Source: Bacteroidaceae bacterium
GTDB taxonomy: Bacteria; Bacteroidota; Bacteroidia; Bacteroidales; Bacteroidaceae
NCBI GenBank assembly: GCA_017554605.1
Contig: JAFZIA010000067.1
Span: 1-50,748 of the forward strand
Direction: 5' to 3'
Length of the DNA: 50,748 nt
The notes beneath the pieces were generated by a model. That model was not told the DNA's origin, made no database searches, and saw nothing but the letters and a program-made list of their open reading frames with translations. Positions 21,525 through 31,509 of the stretch are shown piece after piece. Positions within the stretch are counted from its first letter, which is position 1, and each line of letters starts with the position of its first letter. Both the position numbers and the translations under genes were made by a program.

Positions 21525-24500
21525 TTATTTTGTTATCATATCGTACAGTTCGCCAAAACTTCGCACGACATCGTATTTGACATCACTGCCTGAAATAGAA
21601 GAGAAATGTTGCTTTGCACATTCTATCTTTGCTCCCTCGATACCGCTAATGTTACTGCTTTTTACGAGGTATTTTGAGGCACCTTTTGTTTCTGCTACAA
21701 AATAGATGTGCTTAACGACTCCCTCTTTGAACACTATAGCCCAATCGGGGTTGTAATGCCCCATAGGGGTATTGATATAGAAACCGCGAGGGAGCTTGGT
21801 GTAAACCTCTACAATATCATCGCGCCTTTCGAGTTCTTCAGCAAATGGGCGTTCTGTATTCCAACTATCAACGACAACAAGGTCATACAACGACTTTTTG
21901 GACTCAATGGCATTGACTCCCAATTTGCCACGAAGAGTATTTTCAGTAAATATATCGCTGTCAAACCTTTCTTCGAGCTTATGGTATTCAATATGCTTGA
22001 TAACGGCAAGGGCTTTAACCTCGTTAATGATATTGCCTACCTTTATGATAAACTCTTCGGGGTTGAGCCTGAATTGGTGGAATGTGGCAGGCTTAATGCC
22101 TGTCAGTATCTCCACAATAGCACGGCGTGTAAGCCCGGTGCTTTCCACAAGGCGGCCAACAAGGTCGTACTTGACATTGTCGCCTACGGACTCTGTAACG
22201 TGGATAGTACGCACTTTGCCTGCTGTCATAGCCGTACCTGCTTCCAACTCTTCCTTGTCGCGTATATTCTCCAACGAGCCTGTACCTATTACAATGCGTA
22301 TTTCGGTAACATTCAAATTCTCGTCAATCTCCTTTATTGAACCTGCAACAAGTTCGGCTGTGTCAAAATCAACAGTGTAATAAGTGCGTGTGTTGATACG
22401 ACGCCACAATTCTTGGAACTCCTCCTTCTTGAATTTGGCCTCGTCGAAGTGCGCTTCACGGGCGTTCCTTGAATTTTCGGGTTTGAGCAAATCGGGATTA
22501 AATACCTTGTCGAGAATAACGCCTATACTATCTTTTGCATCGTTATAATCTCCAAAGTCGAGCTTGCCCTGCTGTTTGTCATCAAAGTATTTCTGTGTGA
22601 GCTTGCCTTTCTTTACATAGCCATTAGATACAAGTTCTTCGTGTATCTCAACTGCCTGCGAAGTGGAAAGGGTGCGCTTCTCTCCATTGGCGAAAACAAG
22701 TGTCTTGCCGGTAAAGAGTGTTGCTGTAACAACAATGGGGCGTGTGGAAACAGAACGTGCAAGTTCATCTTGCAGACCTTTGGCAAAGTCGTCGTAACTT
22801 TCGCTTGCAATAACGGTGAGTACGTTTGTGTCAAACACGGCACTGCCTAAAACTTCCTCGTCCTGTCGCTCCCCATTTTGATTTACACAAAGGCGCATAC
22901 CTCGGCCAACCTCTTGACGCTTCTTGATTTCGCTATTCGAGGATTTGAGCGTACATATCTGAAACACATTCGGATTATCCCAACCCTCTTTAAGGGCAGA
23001 GTGCGAGAAGATAAAGCGTACTGCCGAGCCTTTCACTCTTGGATTCATTGAAAGCAGGCTTTCTTTATCTTTCATAATAAGTGTGTAAGCATCGACATCG
23101 CCACTATCCGACGTGCCATTTTCAGGCTTCGAGTCAATAAAGTGGCCTTTCTTGTCTCTTGAAAAATAGCCCTGATGTGTTGCCGACACGCTAATTCCTG
23201 CAAGGTATTGGAGATATTTTTCGTCGCCGAATATGGGCTGCATTTCGGAGAGTACGCGAATATACTCTTCTTCAAATATTTCGGCAAACTTGCCATTGAT
23301 TGTGCCACCACCTGTCTCGTAAATGCGGTAGTTCTCCACTTGATCGATGAAAAAGAGAGAAAGCACCTTTATCCCTTTTGCGAACAAGGCACGCTCACGC
23401 TCAAAATGGGTGCGTATTGTTTCCCTTATCTGAATACGGCGTATCAAATCTTCATTCACTGCACCGACAACATCGCCCTCATATAACAATGTGCCATTGA
23501 GGAAACGAACAAAGCCATTAACACCGTCGATACGGTCAATAATGAAATTGTTGTCATATTCAGCAAGTTTGCCACTATTCGGGTAGAGATCGAAGCCCTC
23601 GCCGACCAATTTTGTGATTGGCTTTGTAGATGTTTGTGTCTTGACATCAAACCCTATGCGTGCCTGCGGAGCTGCACCGTTCTTGCCGGGTATAATACTT
23701 TCAAGGTAAACGTAACCGTTTGTTGCGGTAGAACCTTGTTGAGTGATACCCAGCACCTCTATTTTCTTAACGAGCTTTTTGTTAAAAGCGTCTATCGCAT
23801 CGAGGCGGTAGATATGATTGTATAAATCTTCCTTGCGGTGTGTGGCACTATACAGCAGTGTGAAGAGTGGATTAAAGTCCTTCAATCGCTCACGGGTTGC
23901 GTTCTTCTTATCTGCGCCGAGTACGCTCTGTGGCTCGTCGATGATAAGAATAGGATTAGTGGCTGCAATAACATCAATAGGCCTTCTGAAACCGAAATCT
24001 TCCAATTTCGATGTAAAGCGACGAGCATCTGCACCACGAGCATTGAAAGCCTGCGTATTGATAACCATAACGTACATATTGGTGTCGAGCGCATAAGCGT
24101 CAATCTGCGAAAGTTTTTTGCTGTCATAAACGAAATGTTGCAGACGTTTGCCGGAGTACTCCTGTGCGAAGTGATCCTGCATAATTTCGAGGCTCTTTAC
24201 CACACCCTCGCGAATGGCAATGCTCGGTACGACAATTATAAACTTACTCCAGCCATAGAGCTTGTTAAGTTCATACATTGTCTTAATGTAGGTGTAGGTC
24301 TTGCCTGTGCCTGTCTCCATTTCGATAGTGAGATTCAATCCCTCACCTACAAGGTGTGTGATTGGCTCCAACTCCTGCGACATCTGTATTTCGCGAATGT
24401 TCTGCACCAATGAATTTTCATCGGGCATAATAGGCTCATTGCAGATACCCAAAGCGTCAAACGCTTCTTGCTGTTTAGGGCCTTTCTGCTTGCCCTTATC

Positions 24501-24605
24501 AAAGCGGTATGAAAAGCCGTCCGAATATCGCTGACCTATAAATACATCGGTAACAGCACGAGCAGCGTCGCGCTGAAAAGCCTGTTGTTTGAATTTGAGC
24601 TTCAT
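21525..24605 (-). CDS. res: Type III restriction enzyme, Res subunit
   Basis: 1026 aa, the usual length for Res. SF2 helicase motor: Walker A METGTGKTYTYI (96-107), motif II DEPQ (223-226), motif III region LYSATHRKEDLYN, motif V/VI region SHSALKEGWDNPNVFQICTL and EIKKRQEVGRGMRLCVN. The C-terminal endonuclease domain (about 930-1000) has a PD...ExK-type pattern: NPDWAIVF followed by YFVAETKG. With Mod it would translocate on DNA and cut near unmethylated sites. It starts 14 bases after the mod stop, as a downstream gene in a five-gene operon. All key motifs are intact, so it is probably active. Confidence 0.95.
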   Translation of the reverse strand: MKLKFKQQAFQRDAARAVTDVFIGQRYSDGFSYRFDKGKQKGPKQQEAFDALGICNEPIMPDENSLVQNIREIQMSQELEPITHLVGEGLNLTIEMETGTGKTYTYIKTMYELNKLYGWSKFIIVVPSIAIREGVVKSLEIMQDHFAQEYSGKRLQHFVYDSKKLSQIDAYALDTNMYVMVINTQAFNARGADARRFTSKLEDFGFRRPIDVIAATNPILIIDEPQSVLGADKKNATRERLKDFNPLFTLLYSATHRKEDLYNHIYRLDAIDAFNKKLVKKIEVLGITQQGSTATNGYVYLESIIPGKNGAAPQARIGFDVKTQTSTKPITKLVGEGFDLYPNSGKLAEYDNNFIIDRIDGVNGFVRFLNGTLLYEGDVVGAVNEDLIRRIQIRETIRTHFERERALFAKGIKVLSLFFIDQVENYRIYETGGGTINGKFAEIFEEEYIRVLSEMQPIFGDEKYLQYLAGISVSATHQGYFSRDKKGHFIDSKPENGTSDSGDVDAYTLIMKDKESLLSMNPRVKGSAVRFIFSHSALKEGWDNPNVFQICTLKSSNSEIKKRQEVGRGMRLCVNQNGERQDEEVLGSAVFDTNVLTVIASESYDDFAKGLQDELARSVSTRPIVVTATLFTGKTLVFANGEKRTLSTSQAVEIHEELVSNGYVKKGKLTQKYFDDKQQGKLDFGDYNDAKDSIGVILDKVFNPDLLKPENSRNAREAHFDEAKFKKEEFQELWRRINTRTYYTVDFDTAELVAGSIKEIDENLNVTEIRIVIGTGSLENIRDKEELEAGTAMTAGKVRTIHVTESVGDNVKYDLVGRLVESTGLTRRAIVEILTGIKPATFHQFRLNPEEFIIKVGNIINEVKALAVIKHIEYHKLEERFDSDIFTENTLRGKLGVNAIESKKSLYDLVVVDSWNTERPFAEELERRDDIVEVYTKLPRGFYINTPMGHYNPDWAIVFKEGVVKHIYFVAETKGASKYLVKSSNISGIEGAKIECAKQHFSSISGSDVKYDVVRSFGELYDMITK

Positions 24606-24619
24606 AGTATCAACGAATA

Positions 24620-26617
24620 TTAAATTACACGAACCTTATCCCTTACCTGTTCCTCACTCCAGCCACATTTCTGTTTGAAGAGTTCAAACAAGTTCATCTT
24701 AAATGCGGACTCGCTGAAACAACTATCGCGGAACACGACACGAAGCGGTGAGAGTTCTGCAATGGCAGATATTACCTCTTCGTTAATATCTTCGGCAAAG
24801 CAAGCCACAAGGTCGCCGTCGTTCACATTGTGTATTGTTTTTCTGGCAACGGTAAAGTGGCTCAATGGTAACGACAACTGCACACCCCAATCGAGCATAC
24901 AGCCGAAGAGCAGAGAGAGGTCGCTTGTACCGTCCTTTATGTTTTCAATCTGCGAGAACAAATCTTCCTGTTTAAGTTCTGAAGGTGCAAAATAGACATC
25001 GTTCATAAAGCTGTCCTCGCATTTGAACACACGGAAACCTGTATCAAGGTTCGCTGCTTTTTCTCCAGCTTCTTCCTTGATTTTCTTTCCTGCACGACGA
25101 ATACGCTCTTTGCCTAACTCGCAAATATTGAGAGGCTTATTTTGCTGTGATAAGAAATCAATAGCATTTTGAATAATCTCTTTTTGACTTTTTGACGAAG
25201 TCTCTTTCAAAGATTTAAGCAAATCTTCTTGTATTTGAACAAGTATAAATTTATATTTGATATTAGGCTTCTCAAGGGCTAATTTCATAACAGATTCAGC
25301 TGTTGTTGCAGAACCCGAAAAGAAATCAAGTACAATACATTCATCTTCTACAGGTAGAAAATTTGCTAAATATTTAATTAGACTTACAGGCTTGGGAAAA
25401 TTGAAAACCTTTTTATCAAATAATTCTAATTGATATTCACCAGCATTTTCATTTGTATCAACTCCAACTTTACTATTTATCAGATTTGTTGGTACTTCCG
25501 GCGCATATTCTAATTTTTCATATGCAGGACTAAATTTAATCGTAGGTATAGATATTATAGTTCCATTTGCTATTTCATTATCCAAATATGATTGTTGCCA
25601 TTTGAATTTGGCCTTAAGAGAAAACTCTTTTATAAATACCCCGTCTTTAACTTCAGTATCATTTAATAACTCTACATCATATTTATCTGTACCATACATA
25701 CCTGCCGGAATAATTTGGTTTGGAATCTTTGTCCTAACAACATTTGCAGGAAATTTAAGAGTACCTACAGGATTTGGTTGGTTCAACAAACCGTTCGAAC
25801 TTGAAGAATATTTTTGTATACCCAAGAAACGAGAATTATCCCTATTATTTTGATAACAAACAACATACTCAATAATTTGACGGCTTTTCACAGAAAGATT
25901 TTCAGGAGTCTCTGTTTTAGCCCAATTATAAATATCAATAAAATTTTTAGCTCCAAAAACCTCGTCGCAGATATTTTTTAGATTACGAATTTCATTATCA
26001 TCAATAGAAATAAAAATCACTCCATTTCTTGAAAGCAGTGTTCGGGCAACTAAAAGCCTTTCATACATCATAGAACACCACTTTGAATGAAAACGAGAAT
26101 CCGTATCATTATTCTTTCTAAAACAAGTGTTATCTTCATCAACATTACCTGTGGCAAGATTTTCATCAAAAGAAGTCCTACTAAAATCATCTTCATATAC
26201 AAAATCATTACCTGTGTTATATGGTGGGTCGATATAAATCATCTTGATTTTACCCAAGTATGATTTTTGCAGGAGCTTCAGCACCTCTAAATTATCTCCT
26301 TCAATGTAGAGGTTTTCAGTATTATCCCAATCTACACTCTCTTCGGGGCAGGGGCGCAGTGTCTTGTTAATGGAATTTGCTGCCTCACGGCGTGCGGCAT
26401 TTTTGCCCACCCAAGAAAAGCCGTATTCTTCATCTGCACCCTCATAGGCGTTATCGCCCAAGAGTTCACGCAGTGTGGTGAAATTGATTTTGTGTGAGAT
26501 TTTACCTGTCTTCTCGTCGCGCACCTCTGTGAAGCAAGAGGGCATTATTTGATACAGTGCATCGAGGTTGAGTTTACTGCCTGACGCTGATGTGAGTGTC
26601 ATTCTTTCGAGTTCCAT
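24620..26617 (-). CDS. mod: Type III DNA methyltransferase, Mod subunit
   Basis: 665 aa. Adenine-N6 methyltransferase of the beta class: catalytic DPPY in YIDPPYNTGNDFVYED (about 128-143) precedes the AdoMet-binding motif LDFFSGSATTAESVM (about 430-445), and the target-recognition region lies between. N-terminal GENLYIEGDNLEVLKLLQKS-like sequence (NLYIEGDNLEVLKLLQKSYL) is typical. The middle part (about 25150-26200) is clearly richer in A+T than the ends, which fits exchange of the target-recognition domain. Methylates one strand of an unknown site and gives Res its specificity. Nine bases after the DUF4391 gene, 14 before res. Confidence 0.95.
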   Translation of the reverse strand: MELERMTLTSASGSKLNLDALYQIMPSCFTEVRDEKTGKISHKINFTTLRELLGDNAYEGADEEYGFSWVGKNAARREAANSINKTLRPCPEESVDWDNTENLYIEGDNLEVLKLLQKSYLGKIKMIYIDPPYNTGNDFVYEDDFSRTSFDENLATGNVDEDNTCFRKNNDTDSRFHSKWCSMMYERLLVARTLLSRNGVIFISIDDNEIRNLKNICDEVFGAKNFIDIYNWAKTETPENLSVKSRQIIEYVVCYQNNRDNSRFLGIQKYSSSSNGLLNQPNPVGTLKFPANVVRTKIPNQIIPAGMYGTDKYDVELLNDTEVKDGVFIKEFSLKAKFKWQQSYLDNEIANGTIISIPTIKFSPAYEKLEYAPEVPTNLINSKVGVDTNENAGEYQLELFDKKVFNFPKPVSLIKYLANFLPVEDECIVLDFFSGSATTAESVMKLALEKPNIKYKFILVQIQEDLLKSLKETSSKSQKEIIQNAIDFLSQQNKPLNICELGKERIRRAGKKIKEEAGEKAANLDTGFRVFKCEDSFMNDVYFAPSELKQEDLFSQIENIKDGTSDLSLLFGCMLDWGVQLSLPLSHFTVARKTIHNVNDGDLVACFAEDINEEVISAIAELSPLRVVFRDSCFSESAFKMNLFELFKQKCGWSEEQVRDKVRVI

Positions 26618-26626
26618 ATCTTTGTT

Positions 26627-27238
26627 TTATTTAATGTCGTTAAGTTGTTTCTTCAGTCGCTTTATCTCGGCGTTTATTTCTATCTGTTTGTTGTATTGCT
26701 TCTCTTTATTCAGCTTCTGCTGTAAGAGTTGTATCTGCTTTTGGAGTTTCGATTTTTGTTCATCGCTCTTAATCTGCTCTGTAAGGGTGTTGCCCTCTTG
26801 CACGGTGATTGAGCCAATGGTGGCAACGATGTTTTCCCAAACGGCATCGAGGTCAAGGCCTGTAAGCGGAATGTTCAACGTGTCGCACTGTTGCCAATCG
26901 GAGCATATCAGCTTCGTGTGATGAATGGCAAGCTGTGCCTGTTCTTCAAAGTGCAGCACAAAGAGGATTTTCCGGGGTATGAACTTTGCCAAGAGTTCAA
27001 TGTTCTTCGGGGCGTATTCGCGATGCTTCAACGAAACCTCTATCACATAGAAGTCGGCAATTTCTTTCCCGGCCTTTATTGTGGGTATGGTGCTTTCGGC
27101 AACAACGTGGGTGATAAACATACGGCTTATGTCGGCATCGAAACTATCTCGTCGCGATGCTGTCAAGTCGAATTTTTCAAAGACTTTTGTCTTATGAAGT
27201 GGCTTGTTTATTTCGGTTCGTTGCGGTAGGCCGTACAT
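26627..27238 (-). CDS. DUF4391 protein of the type III R-M operon
   Basis: 203 aa. The pattern MYGLPQRTEINKPLHKTKVF, SFDADISRMFITHVVAESTI, FYVIEVSLKHREYAPKNIEL and PRKILFVLHFEEQAQLAIHH is that of the DUF4391 family, which is found with type III-like methylases and helicases. The C-terminal 45 residues are a coiled coil (KSKLQKQIQLLQQKLNKEKQ). Function is not known; an adaptor between the helicase and Mod would fit the coiled coil and the operon position, but that is a guess. Three bases after the upstream gene. Confidence 0.8.
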   Translation of the reverse strand: MYGLPQRTEINKPLHKTKVFEKFDLTASRRDSFDADISRMFITHVVAESTIPTIKAGKEIADFYVIEVSLKHREYAPKNIELLAKFIPRKILFVLHFEEQAQLAIHHTKLICSDWQQCDTLNIPLTGLDLDAVWENIVATIGSITVQEGNTLTEQIKSDEQKSKLQKQIQLLQQKLNKEKQYNKQIEINAEIKRLKKQLNDIK

Positions 27239-27241
27239 TGG

Positions 27242-28069
27242 TTATTGTATTTTTGTCGGTTGGTTTTCCTTGACTGTTACGTTCAAGTTAATTGGCTGTT
27301 TCTCCGGGGTATCGGTAACTTTTACGTTGAGGGTGTCAGGGATTATATCGGGAAACTTATCTTTTGAAATAGACTTTTGTTCTTTGATAGCAGTAGTTAT
27401 TACTTGCACATCATTTGACACCACATTGTCTGAACATTTATCAATACAAATAGGAATAATGATTGCTGCGGCAGCAACCCATATACTTATATTAGTTCGA
27501 CAGATTTGTTGATTATGTCGTCTTTCATCTATTGAAATAAAACCATTGTTTACTAAATCATCTAAGAGTGGCAATGGATATATAACAGACGAATAGTACT
27601 TCCTTATCAGCGTAATGATATCAAGGCGTTCTGTATGATGTAAAAATTCATCATTACCTTCAACTAATACTTTAGTGTTTTTTTCAAACACTCTTGCGCC
27701 TTCAGGTATTACGCAGCCATCTACTGTCTCTATATCATATGTATTGTAATCATAAACAACTTCTCTATATGATATTTTATCATTAGGATGCCTTATACTA
27801 ATTAGTTTATATTCTTCTAATTCATCCAGAAATAGGATAAAGTCAACAATTTCTTGAAATTTTAATTTGACAAAATCCACATCATTTGTCTTTATAGAAA
27901 GTGTAACTTCTTCAAAGCACTTTTGTGATGATGAATTCCATTTAATATAATAACCTGGTGCAATCTCTGCTAAAAGTCTATAGAACCAAAGTCCCTTTAT
28001 ATTATTTCCTTTTTTATAAGAGAGAATTTTTTGCATTATCTCTCTTTCTTTTGGTATAAACTCTCTCAT
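27242..28069 (-). CDS. Unrecognised protein with C-terminal membrane span in R-M operon
   Basis: I do not recognise this 275-aa protein. The first 190 residues are soluble and mixed alpha/beta (FYRLLAEIAPGYYIKWNSSS; VDFILFLDELEEYKLISIRH), with no motif I can name. One hydrophobic span lies at about 197-213 (ISIWVAAAAIIIPICI), then a 60-residue polar tail with Pro and Thr and a repeated LNVKVT/LNVTVK phrase. It is AT-rich compared with the helicase and DUF4391 genes on either side and is packed between them with gaps of 6 and 3 bases. Looks like an added cassette; possibly a membrane-acting effector or anchor of the system. Confidence 0.6.
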   Translation of the reverse strand: MREFIPKEREIMQKILSYKKGNNIKGLWFYRLLAEIAPGYYIKWNSSSQKCFEEVTLSIKTNDVDFVKLKFQEIVDFILFLDELEEYKLISIRHPNDKISYREVVYDYNTYDIETVDGCVIPEGARVFEKNTKVLVEGNDEFLHHTERLDIITLIRKYYSSVIYPLPLLDDLVNNGFISIDERRHNQQICRTNISIWVAAAAIIIPICIDKCSDNVVSNDVQVITTAIKEQKSISKDKFPDIIPDTLNVKVTDTPEKQPINLNVTVKENQPTKIQ

Positions 28070-28075
28070 ATTCCC

Positions 28076-31000
28076 CTACTTTATCACCAAAAAACAAATC
28101 AATTCAAAATCATCAAGGCCTTGTATCTCTTCGGTGAAGAGTGTGCCTTGTGTGCCACTCAAAAAGCTGTCGATGTCGCTCTCTTCCTTTACGTTGATAA
28201 TTGAGGATATTGCCTCGCCAAGCAGTGTGGAATAGTGCTTCATATTCCGTCCGTCGCGTGTTATGCGGTTGAACTCACGGCATAGTTCTGTATGCGGTGT
28301 GCTGTGTGGCTTGCAGAGCAGGCGCATACGGTCGAGCATATCTTTCGGGGCAAGGTGGTTGATGATTACCTCGCCGTCATCGCTGATGTAAACCATATAG
28401 AACGGGTGCAATTGATTCTTGTGGTCAATGTTCACTCCGTCGGAACGGTTCTTGAGTATATATATTACTCCGGGTGGTGTGTTCTCTGTCGAGGGCACAA
28501 CGGCGTGGAGTCCAAACGGGGTGTGTTCTACATCGCGGTTGGTACGCATATACTCCAAGAGGTCGAGACGGAATTCATTCAAACCTAAATCCATTATGCT
28601 GACACCGCTGTTCATCTCTTCCAAATCTACCACCTCTTCCTGCAAGCGTTTGAGCTGTGAACGGCGATATTCAAGGTCGCCTTTCTCTTCGTCCGAAAGC
28701 AGGTTGTCATCGCCTGTCGAGGTCATAACAGATACTTTCATTCGTGCCTCTACACGCTCTTTGAGGTTGATATAATCGTCGAGTGTCATATCCGGCCAAT
28801 AGTTCACGAGCTGTATAACATCGTTCTTTGAGCCGATACGGTCAATACGCCCGAAACGCTGGATAATACGCACCGGATTCCAATGAATGTCGTAGTTTAT
28901 GAGGTAGTCGCAATCCTGCAAGTTCTGTCCTTCGGAAATACAGTCTGTACCTATAAGCACATCTATCTCTTCGCTGATGTTCGGGTACAGTGTCGCCTTG
29001 TCCTTTGATATTGGCGAGAAGAGCGTAAGCACGGTATTGAAATCCAACTTTTGGCGGAGCTTCAAGGTGCTTCGTGCCTCTACATCACCTGTTATGAGTG
29101 CCACATTAAGCCCGGTGTTCTGCTTGATACGCTCGGCAAGACAGTCATAAAGATATACGGCTGTGTCGGAGAAGGCTGTAAAGATTATCACCTTCTTGTT
29201 ATTCGCATTTATGGGGTTAGCGAATTTGTTTCGCAAGTCCTCTATGAGCTGTTGCAGTTTGCAGTCGTGTTCAGGGGTGATGTCTTTAAGCATCATTATG
29301 AGCAACTGCAATGTTTCGAGGTCTTGTGCAAGGTAGTGCTTCCACTTTACAAAGTCTAAATCGTCCAAAAGGATTTGCGACTTTTTACCGCCAATGAAAA
29401 CATCGCTCTCCCTGTCGTCCATTTCCAAGCCCTCGGTAAAGTCGTAATCATCAACGGCTGCTCCTGCGCGGTTGCCTGTTCTCTCGGCAACCTCAATCTT
29501 ATCTACCACGCCTTTGATAAGTGCCTCTATGCGCGATAGTGTCAAACGGAAGGAGTTTACGGAACTCTCCAAACGTTTGAGCATATTTATTCCCATAAGG
29601 CGACGAATACCCTTTTCGCGTCCTGACATTCCTTTGCCGGCAAAGTTGCGTCCTTCGCTGTCGGTGGATATATATTTATCCCTTGCACTCGGCAAGAGGA
29701 AATCGGAAGGGGTATATATTGCAAGATTGAGATTGTTTATAAGCGTGTAAATCTCGTTATATGTGATAGCAGAATCAAGGTCGGTAAGGTGTGGCCGACG
29801 GGAGATAGGCTTTAACCTCTTGGGGAACTTGCCAATATCGGTAGTATCATAATACTGCTCGATGTGCCGACGACTGCGTGCAATGGTAACAGAGTCGAGT
29901 ACTTCAAAGAAATCGAAATCGAGTTCTTGGAGCAGCTTTGCTGTGGTGCGGTGCTCTGCCGGTATGCGTGTCCAGCGGTTATACGCTGCCTGTGCCTGTC
30001 GGAATATATCGTCAATGCTACGCGATGTGTTCAGCAGGGAGTCGATATTTGCGCTGTCGCCCTCGTATGCAAGTTGCAGTTGGTTTTTAAGGTCGTTGAA
30101 GCGGTTGTTTACGGGAGTGGCCGAAAGCATAAGCACTTTGGTCTTTACTCCGTTGCGTATAACGCGGTTGAGCAGGCGCAGGTAACGGTTCTCGCGTTGG
30201 TCGCCGTCATCTGTTGTAGCGGTCTTGCCACCGTTACGGAAATTGTGGCTCTCGTCGATAACGACAAGGTCATAATTGCCCCAATTTATCTTGTCAAGGT
30301 CGTACCCGTTGGAAACACCGTGTTCACGCGATAGGTCGGTATGAAAAAGGACATCGTAACGCAAACGGTCTTTTGCCAATGGGTTGTTTATGTAGTTGCT
30401 GCGGTATGTAGTCCAGTTGTCATAGAGTTTCTTGGGGCAAAGTACAAGCACATTGCGGTTACGGCTCTCATAATACTTCACTACCGAAAGTGCGGTGAAT
30501 GTCTTTCCCAAACCTACGCTGTCGGCAAGAATACAGCCGTTGTACTTCTCCAATTTGTTGATTATGGCAAGTGAGGCATCGCGCTGAAAATTGTATAGCT
30601 TGTTCCATATAACGCTGTCCTTGAAGCCTGTTGCCTCGTTAGGCAGTACATCTTCGGAAATATCTTCCAAAAACTCGTGGAATATATTGTAGAGTGCCAC
30701 GAAATAGAGAAAATCGGGGGCATTCTCTTTGTATGCGTTGGTGATGTTCTCTATTACTTCGTCTGTAACGACCTGCAATTTGCCGGTGTCGTGCCATAAC
30801 TGCTCGAAGAGGGTTAGATATTGTTGCGAGTATGGAGCATCGAGCTTGTTTATCATCGTATAGGCATTATCGCCTCGCTCACAGCCAAGTTCTACTGTTG
30901 TAAAGCCGTTCAACGGCATATAGGACTTGTCATCGACATTGGCAAAGCCCATCATATTCTCACCTGTCCTGTTGGACTTGAAACAGGCTTTCTTCTTTAT

Positions 31001-31321
31001 CCACTCGGCGCACTCTTTGGCAACGGCACGCTGGGTAAGTTCATTGCGGAGCTTTACTTCAAACTCGGAGCCGTAAAGATTGCGTTCACGGTTGAGACGC
31101 GGAATGTAGAATTCACGCTTCTGCTTGCTTGCCTTTTCGGTGGTAAAGGTGGGAGAGGTAAATACAAAACGTAACTCTTCAATATCTTTGAGCTGCTCTT
31201 TCAATTCTTGAAAAGCATAGATAGAGAAGCAGGAAGCTGCGATAGAGAGTTTACTGCCCTCGCGCAACTCAACAACTAAATCTTCTTTTAGTGTTTTGTG
31301 TATATTGTCGATTACATCCAT
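28076..31321 (-). CDS. SNF2-type helicase with PLD-like N-terminus
   Basis: 1081 aa. The N-terminal 215 residues (KLSIAASCFSIYAFQELKEQ, LRFVFTSPTFTTEK, YGSEFEVKLRNELTQRAVAK) match the degenerate phospholipase-D-like domain found at the front of such helicases; the HKD motif itself is not preserved. The SF2/SNF2 motor follows: Walker A ILADSVGLGKTFTA (about 262-275), DESH (about 354-357), LSATPVNNRFNDL, a long helical insert, ITGDVEARSTL, IGTDCISEGQNLQDCDYLIN and QRFGRIDRIGS (about 823). First gene of the operon, with a -7 box 30 bases upstream. It likely remodels or moves along DNA during defence. Not part of the basic Mod/Res enzyme, so the operon is an extended type III system. Confidence 0.88.
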   Translation of the reverse strand: MDVIDNIHKTLKEDLVVELREGSKLSIAASCFSIYAFQELKEQLKDIEELRFVFTSPTFTTEKASKQKREFYIPRLNRERNLYGSEFEVKLRNELTQRAVAKECAEWIKKKACFKSNRTGENMMGFANVDDKSYMPLNGFTTVELGCERGDNAYTMINKLDAPYSQQYLTLFEQLWHDTGKLQVVTDEVIENITNAYKENAPDFLYFVALYNIFHEFLEDISEDVLPNEATGFKDSVIWNKLYNFQRDASLAIINKLEKYNGCILADSVGLGKTFTALSVVKYYESRNRNVLVLCPKKLYDNWTTYRSNYINNPLAKDRLRYDVLFHTDLSREHGVSNGYDLDKINWGNYDLVVIDESHNFRNGGKTATTDDGDQRENRYLRLLNRVIRNGVKTKVLMLSATPVNNRFNDLKNQLQLAYEGDSANIDSLLNTSRSIDDIFRQAQAAYNRWTRIPAEHRTTAKLLQELDFDFFEVLDSVTIARSRRHIEQYYDTTDIGKFPKRLKPISRRPHLTDLDSAITYNEIYTLINNLNLAIYTPSDFLLPSARDKYISTDSEGRNFAGKGMSGREKGIRRLMGINMLKRLESSVNSFRLTLSRIEALIKGVVDKIEVAERTGNRAGAAVDDYDFTEGLEMDDRESDVFIGGKKSQILLDDLDFVKWKHYLAQDLETLQLLIMMLKDITPEHDCKLQQLIEDLRNKFANPINANNKKVIIFTAFSDTAVYLYDCLAERIKQNTGLNVALITGDVEARSTLKLRQKLDFNTVLTLFSPISKDKATLYPNISEEIDVLIGTDCISEGQNLQDCDYLINYDIHWNPVRIIQRFGRIDRIGSKNDVIQLVNYWPDMTLDDYINLKERVEARMKVSVMTSTGDDNLLSDEEKGDLEYRRSQLKRLQEEVVDLEEMNSGVSIMDLGLNEFRLDLLEYMRTNRDVEHTPFGLHAVVPSTENTPPGVIYILKNRSDGVNIDHKNQLHPFYMVYISDDGEVIINHLAPKDMLDRMRLLCKPHSTPHTELCREFNRITRDGRNMKHYSTLLGEAISSIINVKEESDIDSFLSGTQGTLFTEEIQGLDDFELICFLVIK

Positions 31322-31350
31322 AGTAACATTTTGCTTACCTACATTAAATG

Positions 31351-31358
31351 CAAAAATA
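31351..31358 (-). promoter_or_regulatory. -7 box of the R-M operon
   Basis: Minus strand TATTTTTG, 29 bases before the helicase ATG. The operon would include helicase, unknown protein, DUF4391, mod, res and possibly the TIR/membrane pair. Confidence 0.5.
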
Positions 31359-31509
31359 ATTAAAATTATTTTATTCCTACATCAAAGGTCAAAATTATAA
31401 AAAAGAAATATATCATAGTTGCATTTCTCTCGCACTTCTCTCGCCCAAATTAACAAAACGCAGCCAACTCCCGCCCAAACCCTAATAGGTGAAATATAGT
31501 ATTTGATTT

